Assembly: GCA_049999765.1 (NCBI GenBank)
Contig: JBNGIQ010009470.1
Span: 222,259-286,258, forward strand
Origin: Phaeoceros laevis
Taxonomy: Eukaryota; Anthocerotophyta; Anthocerotopsida; Notothyladales
Length of the DNA stretch: 64,000 nucleotides
Direction of reading: 5' to 3'
In this document: positions 23,608 to 35,052 of the stretch, in pieces
How the letters are laid out: each line of letters starts with the position of its first letter
Numbering within the stretch: the first letter of the stretch is position 1
Translations under genes and position numbers: made by a program
Notes under the pieces: generated by a model
The model's database searches: none
What the model saw: only the letters and a program-made list of their open reading frames with translations
Told to the model about the DNA's origin: nothing

Positions 23608-24415
23608 ATGGCCAAAAGGATTGACTTCTTCTTTAAGAATGTTGGAATCTTGTCTAAGGAGATTTCGAGAGATCTGGGTCTAGTCATAAAATATCTGAAC
23701 TCAGGGGACCGGGTGACCTGGGACGAGTTCAGAAAGGTTCCAGGAGCACCAGGTCTGATTCAAGAGTGGATCGAGCAGATAAGAACGAAGCTGAGTGCGC
23801 TAATTGAATGGATACACAATGGTGACATTGTGCCAGTACAGGCCGAGTCCTTGATTACAATGGCACTCTGATTGCATCACCAAAATGGTTTAGCTCAGAT
23901 ATTGGTCGGGCATTCAGAGGTGAGAACGTGATCGGACTAAAGACACATGACTTGCACATTCTAACGCAATATTATTTGCCAATTGCATTGAGGGGAAACC
24001 TTGTACCACCAGTATATAAGGCCATAGCAGGTGAACAAAAAAAAAGATCATTGAACATTAGTGAAATTTTCGATATGAAGAAAAAAGTGGTGAACACTAC
24101 TGAAGTTATATAGACCCAAAGAAAACTCAGCTTGGGTTTTCAGACAATGGTTTGAGGGTCCTTTGTGACAAAATAGAACGTCACATGAAAGTCTTAAAAG
24201 ACTTCGTGGGTCTAAAGGCACAACCAGAGAGCAGCATGGTCGAGGGATACTGCAAAATGGACGCAATGTATTTTGCATCGGAGTGCATGACAACCATGCA
24301 CTCTGAACATGCCCTTAAGTGCTATGGGATTCATGTAGAAGATCATAATTCAATTACGTGTTCCCACTGGTCAAGTGAGAGACTACAAGTTCACAGCAGA
24401 GTCATGAGCATATAA
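23608..24415 (+). pseudogene. CACTA (En/Spm-like) TNP2/DUF4218 transposase remnant
   Basis: Three collinear fragments sit in shifting frames. The first, 23608-23871, is unidentified. The second, about 23848-24113, reads DYNGTLIASPKWFSSDIGRA and then GLKTHDLHILTQYYLPIALR, matching the plant CACTA transposase-associated block GxKSHDCHVLxQxxLPVAxRG. The third, 24152-24415, reads KIERHMKVLKDFVGLKAQPE then SSMVEGYCKMDAMYFASEC, which matches the DUF4218 pattern ERxMKxLKxYVRNxAxPEGSIAEGY. Stops and frame changes between the blocks show that it is dead. The terminal CACTA repeats were not found. Confidence 0.72.
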
Positions 24416-25430
24416 ATCCCATTGGTACGTACTTGAAAATTTATACCTCTATACTTGCTCTATATCAAAAAATGTGGGAGCTGGAAATGCACAGATTTAC
24501 AAACTTGGCTAACTGAAAAGTATATAAGTGGCATATGACAGCATGACAACAACTATGAAGTCCTAATCAAGGCCTTAAATCTCGGTTGAACGCCGTCCAC
24601 GAAGACTGAATGAATATGTTGCTTAGAAATTAGAAGGACAAACATGACTGAAGAGGTTAGGAATTTGATCAATGAGAAAAAAGATGGTGATTAATATGTT
24701 CCTAGAGGAATTGAAGGGCTGAAAAAGAGCCAGGCGAAGAACCTGAATCTACTCTTCATTCTCCCAAAGGACTGACAATAGAAAACCCTACCAAACAGCC
24801 TCAATGTTAGCAACTTAAATTAAAATGCACATGTATGCTAACAAAAACTAAGCAAAACTCACTCCTCACCAACTTCAAGTTGCTAAAGGATCTATGTCAC
24901 ATTTGCGCACTCCTGAATATAACGGTTCTTCTTAAAGTTTTGTATGATCATCTTCACAGCATTTGGAAGCTTTTTTCCATGGCATACTACCTCCTGTGAC
25001 TTCGAAGGCGTCTCCCCTTGTTTCTGCCTGTTCTTCCTATTCTTTATTGTCTTCTTGCAGTAAGCCTATGTACCATAAGGCTCTGTCCTTCTTGACGGAC
25101 CACTTAGAACATCCTTGGAAGCTGAAGTGTGAACCTTGCACAAAAATTGGAGTGTGACTTGGTTTGTGAAGTGTGAACATTTACACATACTTGTTTTGCT
25201 CTTGCTAGGAATGTGACCTGGTTCCTTGAATTTCCTTCCAAAAGCAAACTGGTAAGGTTGCGGTAGCGAAGAACAAATTACAGCTCCCCTCAAAAAGCTC
25301 CCGAAACAAAAAGCCATCACCTAATTACTGTAAGGGCCGCTTTCCATGTGGGGTTCCGGTTTCGGTAACCTACAAACTTTAAAACCGTTGATTGCAACAC
25401 GTGTCGCAAGGTGGAATTAGAAGCTGCTTA
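24416..25430. other. intergenic, probable continuation of transposon debris
   Basis: AT-rich with short unrelated open frames. No motif was recognised on either strand. It probably includes the 3' part of the CACTA remnant. Confidence 0.45.
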
Positions 25431-25431
25431 G

Positions 25432-27588
25432 GTGTCCACTGCTCGATTCGCTGACAGCTGGCCGCTGGATGGGTGGCCGTACATCCAGCTTGCCCCCTGT
25501 GTTCAGACAGGTGAACATACTCGTATCCAGTGCTCTGGTCCAGCTAGCACCAACCTTTGCCGTGCTGATTCGCCAAGATCCGAGAAAAGGTGCTGGCATA
25601 CCAGATTACCCACTGGATTGGACATTGCCGCCCCAGCGCATATGTTGGACAGGAGGCCTGTGCCAAAATCTACTCTCTACAATGCCATCCAACATTGTGC
25701 ACAGAACGTGTATGGCCATGGCAATACATCATTCCACCAAGTCTAGACATTTGTCTGCGGGTCTATTTTCAAACCAGTGTACACAGCCACGAGTCACCAG
25801 AGCCTGTGCTCACTCAAGTAATACATTCAGCACAAGTGGTTACATATGTCACGTATATACTCCCTTTGCGAGACGTCTCCCCTGCCTACTTCTTGCAAGC
25901 TAAGCAGAAGGTCTCGTACATATGAACAGTGTCTGTCCGCCATACCACATCAAGCATGACCAGCACGTCCTGTTTGAAGGGATCTGAATTCTGGATACCG
26001 CGTCCGTGTGTTTTGTCCTGGCCTGACACCCGTGGTCATTTCCGGACAGCAACAATGTATTCCCGCATTTCCGAAACATTATGCTAGCAACTGAGCAAGG
26101 CAAGTTACTGCACACCATGTTCTGAAAAAATTCAGCACGAGTTCACATGGTTAGCATTTGATATCTCGATTCTACATCAGAAATCAATCTGCAGTGGCGA
26201 ATGCTTCCGATGAAAGCCAGCAATACTTATCATTAGGGAGCAATAGATGTTCCAATGATAACTCGTCAGCAAGGTTATTCTTGGAAGTGAACTCTTCCGC
26301 AACTGCGTAGTCCTCTGCTTCTTACCAGAAGACCACATGAATCTGCCGTGAAATCCACCCAGGGACCGCCGCCGCCGCGTGCAAGCCTTGGCGTCGCTCA
26401 TCCCAGCGTGCACTGCCGGGCCCTCGTCTCATCTCCAAACTGTGACAAAGTGATGTCAAACAGCACCTGCCACATTGTCAGATCTTCGGTGTGGGCGTGC
26501 ACAAGCAACAACTGTTTGAAGGTCACAGAACTGTTGAAAATGGTCACATACTTTGTGAATCGAACACCCCAGCGCACGGAGCAAGTGCTATTCTCTGCGT
26601 CTGGGCTACCTACTATGAAGGCCATAAATGGTTCCCGTCAGGCAGCTGCCAATGTTGCTCAGGACTTGTCGCGGGAAGATAGTCGAATGGGGACCGTCAC
26701 CACCGGATCTCCTGTAGTGGTACTCTGATTATGGTCTCCGACAAGGACACCATCTGGTGCCATCCTTGCTAACCTAAAACTGTGAAGAACGATGTGGTCG
26801 CGATCGCTTCTCGAATTTCCTCCTGGCACAAAGAAACATGGGGAAAAGGTAGGCCTTCCGGCCGGACTACTACGTTCGAATCCCTGTCGCACCTCACCTC
26901 ATAGCATGCTGCAAGTGCAACCGGAGCACCTGTCCGCCGTGCATGCGCGCAGTGCAGTCCTGTGCAATCGAAAGCTTCCTCCACACTCAAGGATCTTCTA
27001 GGTTTCTCTTCCAAGCAACACCTGGCTCCCGATATAGAGTTCTATATGAACTTCCGTGGTACCGACATGGTAGGGCAGGCTAAGGTACGGATCAGGAAAT
27101 TACACACAGAAGTGACACACTAGGAGTGGCGATATTCAGAGTTGGTAGTGCATTGTTCGGTCTTCGTCACATGTGTGGTTGTGGCCCAGCGATCGGCTTT
27201 CCCGTTCGTTGCTGCAGATCACCATCAAATGGGGGCACACTGTGAACTGAACAGGTCTGCTACTGTGCGCGGCATCTTCCAGATCCTGCATTCCCTGCCT
27301 CCCGGTAGCGGAAGAGTCGAAGCGAAGAACCCTAAAAGTCGTGACTGAATTTGCCACGCCTTCCGTGCTTTGCACGTCTCTCTGTGCCCGGTTCTGATGC
27401 AGATCTACAGCATTCGAGAAGACACAAGTGTCGTGCCGAGAAGACCTGCCGGGAGGGAAGTTCTAATAACCAGCCAGGATTGGCCCAGCTCCAGAAGAGC
27501 AAAGCGCGTGGGCGAAGTATCCCAGCCCGGGCGTTACTGCCCTAAGGATATGATACTAAAAACCCTGGCGAAATCCTCAAAATTCTAA
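25432..27588 (+). other. ambiguous exon-like segments, possible unrecognised gene or pseudogene
   Basis: Several plus-strand stretches look spliced and coding. 25432-25511 reads STARFADSWPLDGWPYIQLA and ends at CAG/GTGAAC. About 25585-25911 continues KVLAYQITHWIGHCRPSAYV through YILPLRDVSPAYFLQAKQK. About 26789-26849 reads NDVVAIASRISSWHKETWGK before a GTAGGC donor. The next segment is open in two competing frames, one Cys-rich (CCKCNRSTCPPCM), the other ending near 27121 with DIEFYMNFRGTDMVGQAKVR. A further frame runs to 27588 (IYSIREDTSVVPRRPAGREV). Around 25950-26080 the frame appears to shift without room for an intron, which would suit a pseudogene. A minus-strand reading (AVAEEFTSKNNLADELSLEH, ending near 26180) is also plausible. 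No family was recognised. Confidence 0.3.
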
Positions 27589-28252
27589 CGGGTCAATCGG
27601 TCCAGCTGGCAAGGGACCAGGCAGACTAGGGCCGGTCCAGCGAGCCGCGTGCGGCAAATAGTCTCGCCCTCATTACGCAACGCGCGGGTAAGGCAAAGGA
27701 CCGGAATTTTCTGCTGCTCACTCGACAGACTCCTCCATCACCGGGCGGTTGCCGCCAATCGCTCGCTTCCTGGACCTCGCCGGCCGCTCTTCTCCCCGAT
27801 CCGCCCGCTCCTCCTCTGCCCTGCGCTTGCGCTCCTTTGCCCGGCGCTAAGCTGCGCTCTGCGTCGCCCTCTCCGGAACGCCCCTTGTGCTTAGGTTTTT
27901 TGCTCCACTCGGGCACTGGTGCTGGATCGGCTGCGCTGCCCCGCTGCTGCTGCTCCCACAGGCGTGCATTTCGTCGCTGGCACTTGCCCTGGGTCTGGAT
28001 CCGCGCCAATCCCAGGGGAGCAGGGTGGATCACATGTCTTGCGCCGCCTCTGATCACTTTCTGGCAAGTCGGGCGCCTTATTGGAGGCTTCATTTCTGGC
28101 CGCTGCTTCCATCCTGCTGAGTCTACCGGCCTGGGGCCTCTTGTCGGACCCCAATAGTGGGAGCAAGGCTGCAGCTTGGCAAAACCCGTGCTCAAGCAGT
28201 GGTCGCAGCAGCTTTCTCCGTCGCGCCGCTCCACCTACTGTTGCTGCACAGT
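27589..28252. promoter_or_regulatory. promoter and 5' leader region of the PP2A B'' gene
   Basis: GC-rich upstream region immediately before the B'' start codon. The long minus-strand frames here (27626-28234, 27891-28643) are low-complexity, Arg/Gly/Ala-rich and lack homology, so I treat them as artefacts. No TATA box was identified. Confidence 0.4.
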
Positions 28253-31200
28253 ATGGAGACCAACAGTAGCATGCCTGTGGATGTAGGAGTGCTCGACCCC
28301 GAACTTCTTCAGCTATCGGATCTGTCTTTGCCTCCTTCCAAGCCCGCGCTGTGCAAGATGCGCCTTGACGATCTCTTCTCCCAGTGGCTCTCACTCCCCG
28401 AAACGCATAGACTGGTACGTCTGCTGCTCCCCGGATCAGTCCCCAGGTCTTTTGAATTCTAGATGATATGTCGCTTGTCTGAGCCTCGGAATGGAGTAGC
28501 TGCCGGGCAGGCCTCCGGTTTTTAGGGTTCTTCGTCTTTGGGCTAGGTGAACGTGTGCAGCGAGGATTCCCCGCGCGTGTTTCTGTTACACCTAGAAAAT
28601 AAGAATGCACAATACAGCCGAAAATGCGCGTTGGCGAGCTCATTTCTGAGGCACCTACTGTTCACCAAAATGAGCCTGCTGTCGCACAGTTTGGGACAAG
28701 AAGCTCTGGGTTTTCTTGGGGTCTCGGTAGTTTCAGGAAGTGGCAGGACTATGGAATGAGTGACATTTGGTGGCACATACGGTATGAAATGAGGTATATG
28801 CAAGAGCAGGGAATCTGGAACCGGTGTGAGTTGAGGCAGTCAGTTATGTCCCGAATGTGGTGGCCTGTTGTGCTCTCTGGTGGAATTGGCCATTTCTTGA
28901 GTGCCCTGCTCTATACCTCAACTTGCTTCGAGTATGCAGTTAAGGGTGGAATGATCATCTAGCGTTTTTCTATTACAACTGGGTAATACGGACTGGAATG
29001 TGATATGAACATTGAGGTTCAAGGCACATTATATTGCATCTGCAAGCAGGGGTAAACTATTTGGGATTCCTCTGTTGTGTTAGAGCGAATGGTACATTTT
29101 CTTGGCAAGCTGAAGGGCACGATTGATGTGAAATTTCCGTAGCACCAGTGGCTGAGTGTTTTAGGAAGATGTAGATACAGGGGCTTAGAGTTTTTGAAAC
29201 GTTGTAGAATAAGATGCAGCAACCCTGGTTCTAGTTAACTCCCTGGGCGTCTCTGCATGTAAGTCTGAGGGTCCCAGGTGTTGTCTTCTAAAACACCAGA
29301 CTCCTTTGGCTTCTTTCAGATGAATCTGAACGCATTTTGGCACGTATGTTGACATACAGGTCTTGTCACTTCTTGAAGATGCTAAGGCAGGCATACCTCT
29401 CCCTGTGCCAGGCAGTTCAGGCAATGGCAGTGCGATTAATCCTGCCGTCCTATTGCCGTCAATGTTTCCTGCGGGAAGTACACCACCGCTGTCTCCTAGG
29501 AGCACATCTGGCTCCCCCCACTCTCCCAGGTCATCCATGCTCAGCAGGACAGGGTCTGGATCTGTCACATCAGGGTCACCCTTGAAGAAAGCTAGTGAAC
29601 CAGTTCGAGAGCTAGTACCCCAGGTACCATGGATGAGAGCCACACAGTTACTGTGTCTTTTATGGTAGAGGTGACTGTTGGAAATCATTGCTGTATCACT
29701 GATGCCTGTTTAACCCACATAGTGTTTGGTTTGTTTTGCATTACCCTTCTTGTTAAAAATCATCAACATGCCTTATCTAGAGATTGGTCACATACCGTTT
29801 TGTGGAGTATTCTGAGCCATATGTGGTTGAGTGCAGTTCTACTTTCCTAATGGATCTCCCGCATCAAGAGAGATTGCAGATCAATCTATGGTCAGAATTG
29901 CTAAATTATTCGCAAGTCATCCGGATGGCATGCCAATGTCAGGTGAGGTCCACTCCATAGGTTTTTGGGAAGATGCACATCAAGCCAGACAATGTTTGTG
30001 TGGTGTGATTAAAGTTTATTTTACGAGTCTCTTAGCTGTACCCATTCTATGCTGGATACTCACTGAAACGACTACACTGTTTTTCTGAATTTGCAGCATT
30101 TGCTGTGGTGACCCGGGAAGTTTGCAAGCTCCCATCCTTCTTCTTCAGCTGTCTGTTTAGAAAGATTGATGTAGAGAACACTGGACTAATCAAAAGGTAA
30201 GCTTAGTGTATGAGTTCACCTCTTGAATAATGTTTACTATGATTGTGGATGCTAATCGTTTGATGGCTGTCTTGCACAGTCTTTCCTCCATTCACAGCTC
30301 AGTGTCTGACATATGCACATCTACAATGCAGGGAGCAGTTTGTCGATTATTTGATGGAACACAAAATGTTAACAACAGATGTTGCCACGAGGGTGTTTAA
30401 TGTTTTACGTCAACGGGACAAAAAATTTCTCACTCAGGTTACTTTCTTGATATTGATGGATTTTGATGCGATTTGATCTTAAGTTTCGTGACGCCCTTGC
30501 TATCTTTTTTTTTCTGTACAACGTTGTTGTAATTCTATCGGGTGCTTTGATCAGCCTGCTTGGTTAAGTATGTCTGGAATAGTTGTATCCTACTGAACAG
30601 AAATAGTAATGCTCTGTTATATGTGAGGAAGAATCATTGACAGGACTCTTGCGTTGCAGGAGGATTTTAGGCCAATCTTAAGGGAACTTCTGTTGTCGCA
30701 TCATGGACTGGAATTTCTCCATGATACTCCAGAATTTCAAGAAAGATATGGTAATTGTGAAACCAAGTTTGGTTGTGACTCCTCCAGTTTTCCAGATTGT
30801 GGAACTGTGAATCTATCCTTCAACAATATGTTTGCTAGCATTATGACTGCCAGGTCAGGTTTGAACAGTGTTGACTTATTCCTGTGTCATGTGCATTTTG
30901 CAGCGGAGACTGTAATATACAGGATCTTTTACCATGTTAATAGGTCAGGGAACGGGCGTCTTCTACTCAGAGAATTGAAGAGAAGCAATTTGATTGCTGC
31001 ACTTCAGCAAGTTGACGAGGAGGAAGACATAAACAAAGTTCTGAGGTCAGTGCAGTGTTGGAAGATTGAATGACTGGCACACCCTGATGGCATGCCTTTC
31101 CTGATATTGTTATTCTTCTCTCTCCTACTGCATAGGAATAACCATTGCCTCATTTCATCTAATTTTGGACTATTTGTGTCAGATATTTCTCCTATGAGCA

Positions 31201-32350
31201 TTTCTATGTAATATACTGTAAATTCTGGGAGCTAGACTCAGATCATGACTTCTTCATTGATAAAGAAGACCTTCTGCGGTATGGGAATCATGCTTTGACG
31301 TACCGCATTGTGGAGAGAATCTTTTCACAGGTTAGCTTCTTCAGAGACTTGTACGACTTTTGCATGGTATATATGTCCTAAGATCTGCGCACACTGCCAG
31401 ATTCAAGACACCCGGTGTTGTGTTCTTATAGGTTCCAAGAAAGTTCACAAGCAAGGTCGAGGGGAAAATGGGTTATGAAGACTTCGTCTGGTTCATTTTG
31501 TCAGAAGAAGACAAGTCATCAGAGCCTAGCCTTGAGTACTGGTGAGAGCCCTCACTGATGGTGCAACCAGCTTGCTCAAGTAGCTCTGCTCTGAGTACTT
31601 GCTCCAAAGTCTCTACTAGCTGGGTACAGCAGCTTGGTGAAACTGCTTCTGATGGATTCTCTATGCGTATGTTTCTCCTCCCTTCTGCAGGTTCAGATGT
31701 GTGGACCTGGATTGCGATGGCATTGTGGCGCCAAATGAAATGCAGTATTTCTATGAGGAGCAGCTGCATCGTATGGAGTGCATGGCACAAGAACCGGTGT
31801 TGTTTGAGGATATTGTTTGCCAAATGGCAGACATGATTGGTCCGGAGGTACCTAGTGTGGATTATGTCATCTTCAGTTTTCTACATGTCTGTAAGATGGA
31901 TCACTTGGCTTACGTTGCTGTGGCATGTGCTCTGGCAGAAGGAGGGCCAGTTGACTCTCCGGGACCTTAAGCGATGCAAGTTGTCTGGCAATTTCTTCAA
32001 CATTTTGTTTAATTTGAACAAGTTCGTCGCTTTTGAGACAAGGGATCCTTTTTTGATACGTCAGGTGTTGCTCAACTTTCATCCTCTAGTGACTTGGAGT
32101 TCCCCTAACGACTTGGTGTATGGAAAAGTGTTGTTGGAACTTTTGGATGGTAGATGTATGTTCGTGCAGGTTACATGAGCTGAAAGTTCGCTTGTCCACA
32201 TCTTACTAGGAAAGGGAAGATCCAACCTTGACAGAATGGGACCGGTTTGCACATCAAGAATATATACGATTGTCAATGGAAGAGGATGGAGAAGATGCAT
32301 CAAATGGTAGTGCTGAAGTCTGGGATGAATCCCTGGAAGCGCCTTTCTGA
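28253..32350 (+). CDS. protein phosphatase 2A regulatory subunit B'', twelve exons
   Basis: Calcium-binding regulatory subunit that directs PP2A catalytic/scaffold dimers to substrates. Exons are 28253-28414, 29360-29623, 29837-29942, 30097-30196, about 30333-30437, 30660-30750, 30904-31045, 31182-31329, 31431-31541, 31691-31847, about 31942-32064 and 32210-32350. The start [17 protein letters not shown] with [14 protein letters not shown] matches the Arabidopsis B'' alpha/beta type, not the TON2/FASS branch. Exon 2 is Ser/Pro-rich. The core has [38 protein letters not shown] and [20 protein letters not shown], the last two being EF-hand loops. The protein ends [20 protein letters not shown] then APF. 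Its length of about 535 residues is normal. The first intron is long (about 0.95 kb) compared with the others. Confidence 0.92.
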
Positions 32351-33035
32351 TGAGCTGGCAACTTCTCTAGCCGAATCAAAGGAACAGACTACGGGGCTCT
32401 CTCTGATGTCATTATTTTGTCTTCATCGGCTGGTTTCTCAATGCTGGATGCCCCAGGCTGAACAGCAAGATAGTGGCACTCCAGGTTTCATGTGGCTCAT
32501 CTGATGAAGCGTTGACTGTGGCAAGTGATGGGGGAATTCAACACCCGCAAGCTGTTCCATAGTTCTCTATCAAAGGGTCTTAAGGTGAAGGCCCCTGAGT
32601 TTGTTCCAAGATAACTGTCAAAACCGGTGCCACCGTGTATTTGTAGCATGGTATCTGAGGTGGGTTGTACCCTCATGTATGTACAATCATCATTCTTTTG
32701 GTCAAGTGATTCATCTATCGTGGGCGTCTAAATAGCAATGCATGTCCGATCTGTTGCCCTCGCCTGCACTTCTGAAGGATTTTATTTCTTGCTGAGGGTC
32801 GAAGCCACATGGTAACGAAAAGATGTCGATCTAAATGGACGATGCTACTCATGCGTGCTGCCTCATGGGATGAGAGCCAAGTGGAAAATGGTAGGGTAGA
32901 CACGATTCAATTGAAATGTTCATGATCCCCTACTCTTTGAACGTTGGGAAGAAGCCGTCCTAGCATACTATGGTGGGCATCGATAAATACTTGTGGGATG
33001 GAACTCTTCGAGCAGGCGTTAGATGTAAAAGAGGT
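32351..33035. other. convergent 3' region, PP2A B'' and thymidine kinase
   Basis: Contains the 3' untranslated regions of two convergent genes. Short frames on either strand are not conserved-looking. No RNA gene or repeat was recognised. Confidence 0.5.
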
Positions 33036-34450
33036 TCAAGAAGGGCACTGGGCTCGATGAATCTCAGCTACTCCAGTATCTGCATCATATTGGCTTTTGG
33101 CAGCTGAAGTTTCTCCTTGCTCCTTTCCGTTATCAGCCTGATCCAGAACTAAACGTGCAGCTTGCATGGCAGCTTGGCCACTCGCATAGTGGCGGCGGCA
33201 AACCGGCATGTACACATCAGCTCCTCCGATGAAAACTTTCTCCCTGTCCCCAGTTTTCCTGAACGAAAAAGATGCTGGCTGCCCACACAGTTCACATCTT
33301 GCGGCGAGCTTCGTCACAGTGTCTGCCAAAGTGACAAGGTTGAGCAGCATTCCAAATGGTTTCCTGCAACAGTCCCAACCACAAAGAGCTTCAGTTGAGA
33401 CAATCAGCGGCTAGACCTACGAAATCAAGCAGGAAGGCAGGATTTTCAGGCACCTTAGGAAATCTCCATCCAAGCCGGCCACTATGATTGTCTTGCCTGC
33501 GTCGGCAGCTGCTTGGCAGAAGGGTAACAAATCCGGAAAAAACTGTGCTTCATCGATCCCAATCACATCCATCTGCAGCAAGCAGAACATGTATGGTCAG
33601 TGAACTCCAATGGATGTCGACCTCGCCTCATTTGTTGCAGATCAGGAAGGAGGGGACGACCAACCTTGCTGTACCCTTCTTGTCCCAGCCGCAGCCTGAA
33701 GGTTTCCATGTCTGGAACAGCATAGCAAGGCAACTGTACACCGTCATGAGAGACCACCGCTGACACAGCATATCTTGCGTCCTTATCCGATTTGACCAGA
33801 ACCACGTTTCTGCATATCGGACCAGGACATCATCAGAGCTGAAGAGCTTGGCAAGACTCGGGAGAGAGAAGGACCAATGCAAGTGAGGATCCTACCAACC
33901 TGCCGGAGTCAATTTCCGCCTGGACCTTGCGAAGCAGAGCTGTCGTCTTGCCGGCAAACATGGGGCCCAAGATGATGTGGATTGCTCCACGAGGTCCAGC
34001 ATCAACCTCCTCCCCGTCCGTAGCCAATACCGCCCCAGAGAAAACAAACCTGCTGCCATCATTCACATTGCGCTCTCCTCCGCTTGATTTGCCACCGTTC
34101 ATCAGGGAACGCACTCCCATTCGTGCAACACAATGAGACACCGCAGCGCAAGTGCTTTTGGTTGTGGTGCAGCTCTCCATCGGAGACAAATTCTGAGGAC
34201 CGGAGACACATGCCGAGCTGATAGATTTACTCCTACTGCGCTCGGTTTCAACGCCAGTACTACAGCCCATAGCTATACCGTCTGACAACCGCTTCCTCCA
34301 GGGGCCGCAGGAGTGGAGCGCACGTTTGGCAGACGCCTTGACCTGACAGAAAAGCATCTCTGCACGAGCTGCCGAACCACCGAGAAGATAAGACTGGTCA
34401 GAGGGAACTTCCAGCATCCCTGACGCAGCAGCAGCTTGCATTACCACCAT
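33036..34450 (-). CDS. TK1: thymidine kinase, TK1 type, four exons
   Basis: Phosphorylates thymidine (and deoxyuridine) in the nucleotide salvage pathway. Minus-strand exons 34450-33900, 33809-33665, 33572-33454 and 33363-33036 join to 380 residues. The P-loop is [20 protein letters not shown], followed by [13 protein letters not shown], the catalytic [32 protein letters not shown] and the structural zinc site (CELCG with VCRRHY). About 150 residues precede the P-loop. This leader is Ser/Arg/Ala-rich and could be an organelle transit peptide, as in one of the two Arabidopsis TK1 proteins. It contains several in-frame Met residues, so the exact start and targeting are uncertain. The C-terminal 30 residues are polar and not conserved. 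Confidence 0.93.
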
Positions 34451-35052
34451 GACGAGCCCTCGCCTCCTAGGTGGTCCCCGCTAACGCCCTGTCTGCCTCG
34501 GCGCGGACATCTACCTCCAGAAAAGCTCTCTGGACGATGTCGCGGGACTGGGTTTGTGGCACCGAATTGCTCTTTGCGGCTAGTTGGCGCGAAGGACTTG
34601 AATATTCAAACGAAGGGACGGCGAACCAGGGGACCCGAATAGAGCCCTAGGGATTCTTGGAGCTCGTCCGTCCAGCTGCTCTTCACACATCCGATGCTTT
34701 CTGCTGGGATTCGGCTAGCTTGCCCTGCCGACACTCTACTGGCAAATGGGCACTCTCTCGGGGTGCACAAGTCGGTGATCAGGTTGGCTTGGAATTATCC
34801 TGTGCTGTGCCTCCGTCCCACAGCGCGTAGGAAAATCCTTCCGTCGTTAGTTCGAGGTGTTGGTGGCATTCACGAGGGCTGTGTTCATCGTATTGAGTGG
34901 AGGGTGTCTGCGACGACCGAGCAAGGTGCGAGCCTGTTATTCTGTTGCATGAAATTCGATAGCCTTTCCACTTCGTGCTTTAGATGAGGATCAGCAGTTC
35001 AAGTTCAGGCAGCAGCTGAAGCATTAATTAAGATCTTGTGCAATCGTTTGCG
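34451..35052. promoter_or_regulatory. divergent intergenic region, thymidine kinase and CoA synthase
   Basis: About 600 bp separate the starts of the thymidine kinase (-) and the CoA synthase (+). An open frame at 34694-34987 (LLANGHSLGVHKSVIRLAWN) followed by a GTGCGA donor-like site could be a non-coding or leader exon of the CoA synthase transcript. No splice to it keeps the PPAT frame open, because a stop codon lies just upstream of the PPAT start. No TATA box is clear. Confidence 0.4.

Noticed and set aside
26177-26625. Minus-strand gene ending near 26180 (AVAEEFTSKNNLADELSLEH)
   Set aside because: The sequence looks coding, but no consistent upstream exon or donor could be joined; kept only as an alternative within the ambiguous 25.4-27.6 kb entry.
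26868-26900. tRNA-like B-box sequence (GTTCGAATCCCTG)
   Set aside because: The flanking bases do not form a T-stem, and no D-arm or acceptor stem is found upstream.
27626-28643. Minus-strand frames over the PP2A B'' promoter and first exon
   Set aside because: Low-complexity Arg/Gly/Ala-rich products overlapping a confidently identified plus-strand gene start.
3560-34450. Pyrimidine gene cluster (dihydroorotase and thymidine kinase in one window)
   Set aside because: The genes are about 28 kb apart, with unrelated genes between and opposite orientation. Chance proximity is the simpler view.
34694-34987. Transit-peptide exon of the CoA synthase
   Set aside because: A stop codon lies in the PPAT frame just before the start codon and no splice keeps the frame open, so it is left as possible leader sequence.
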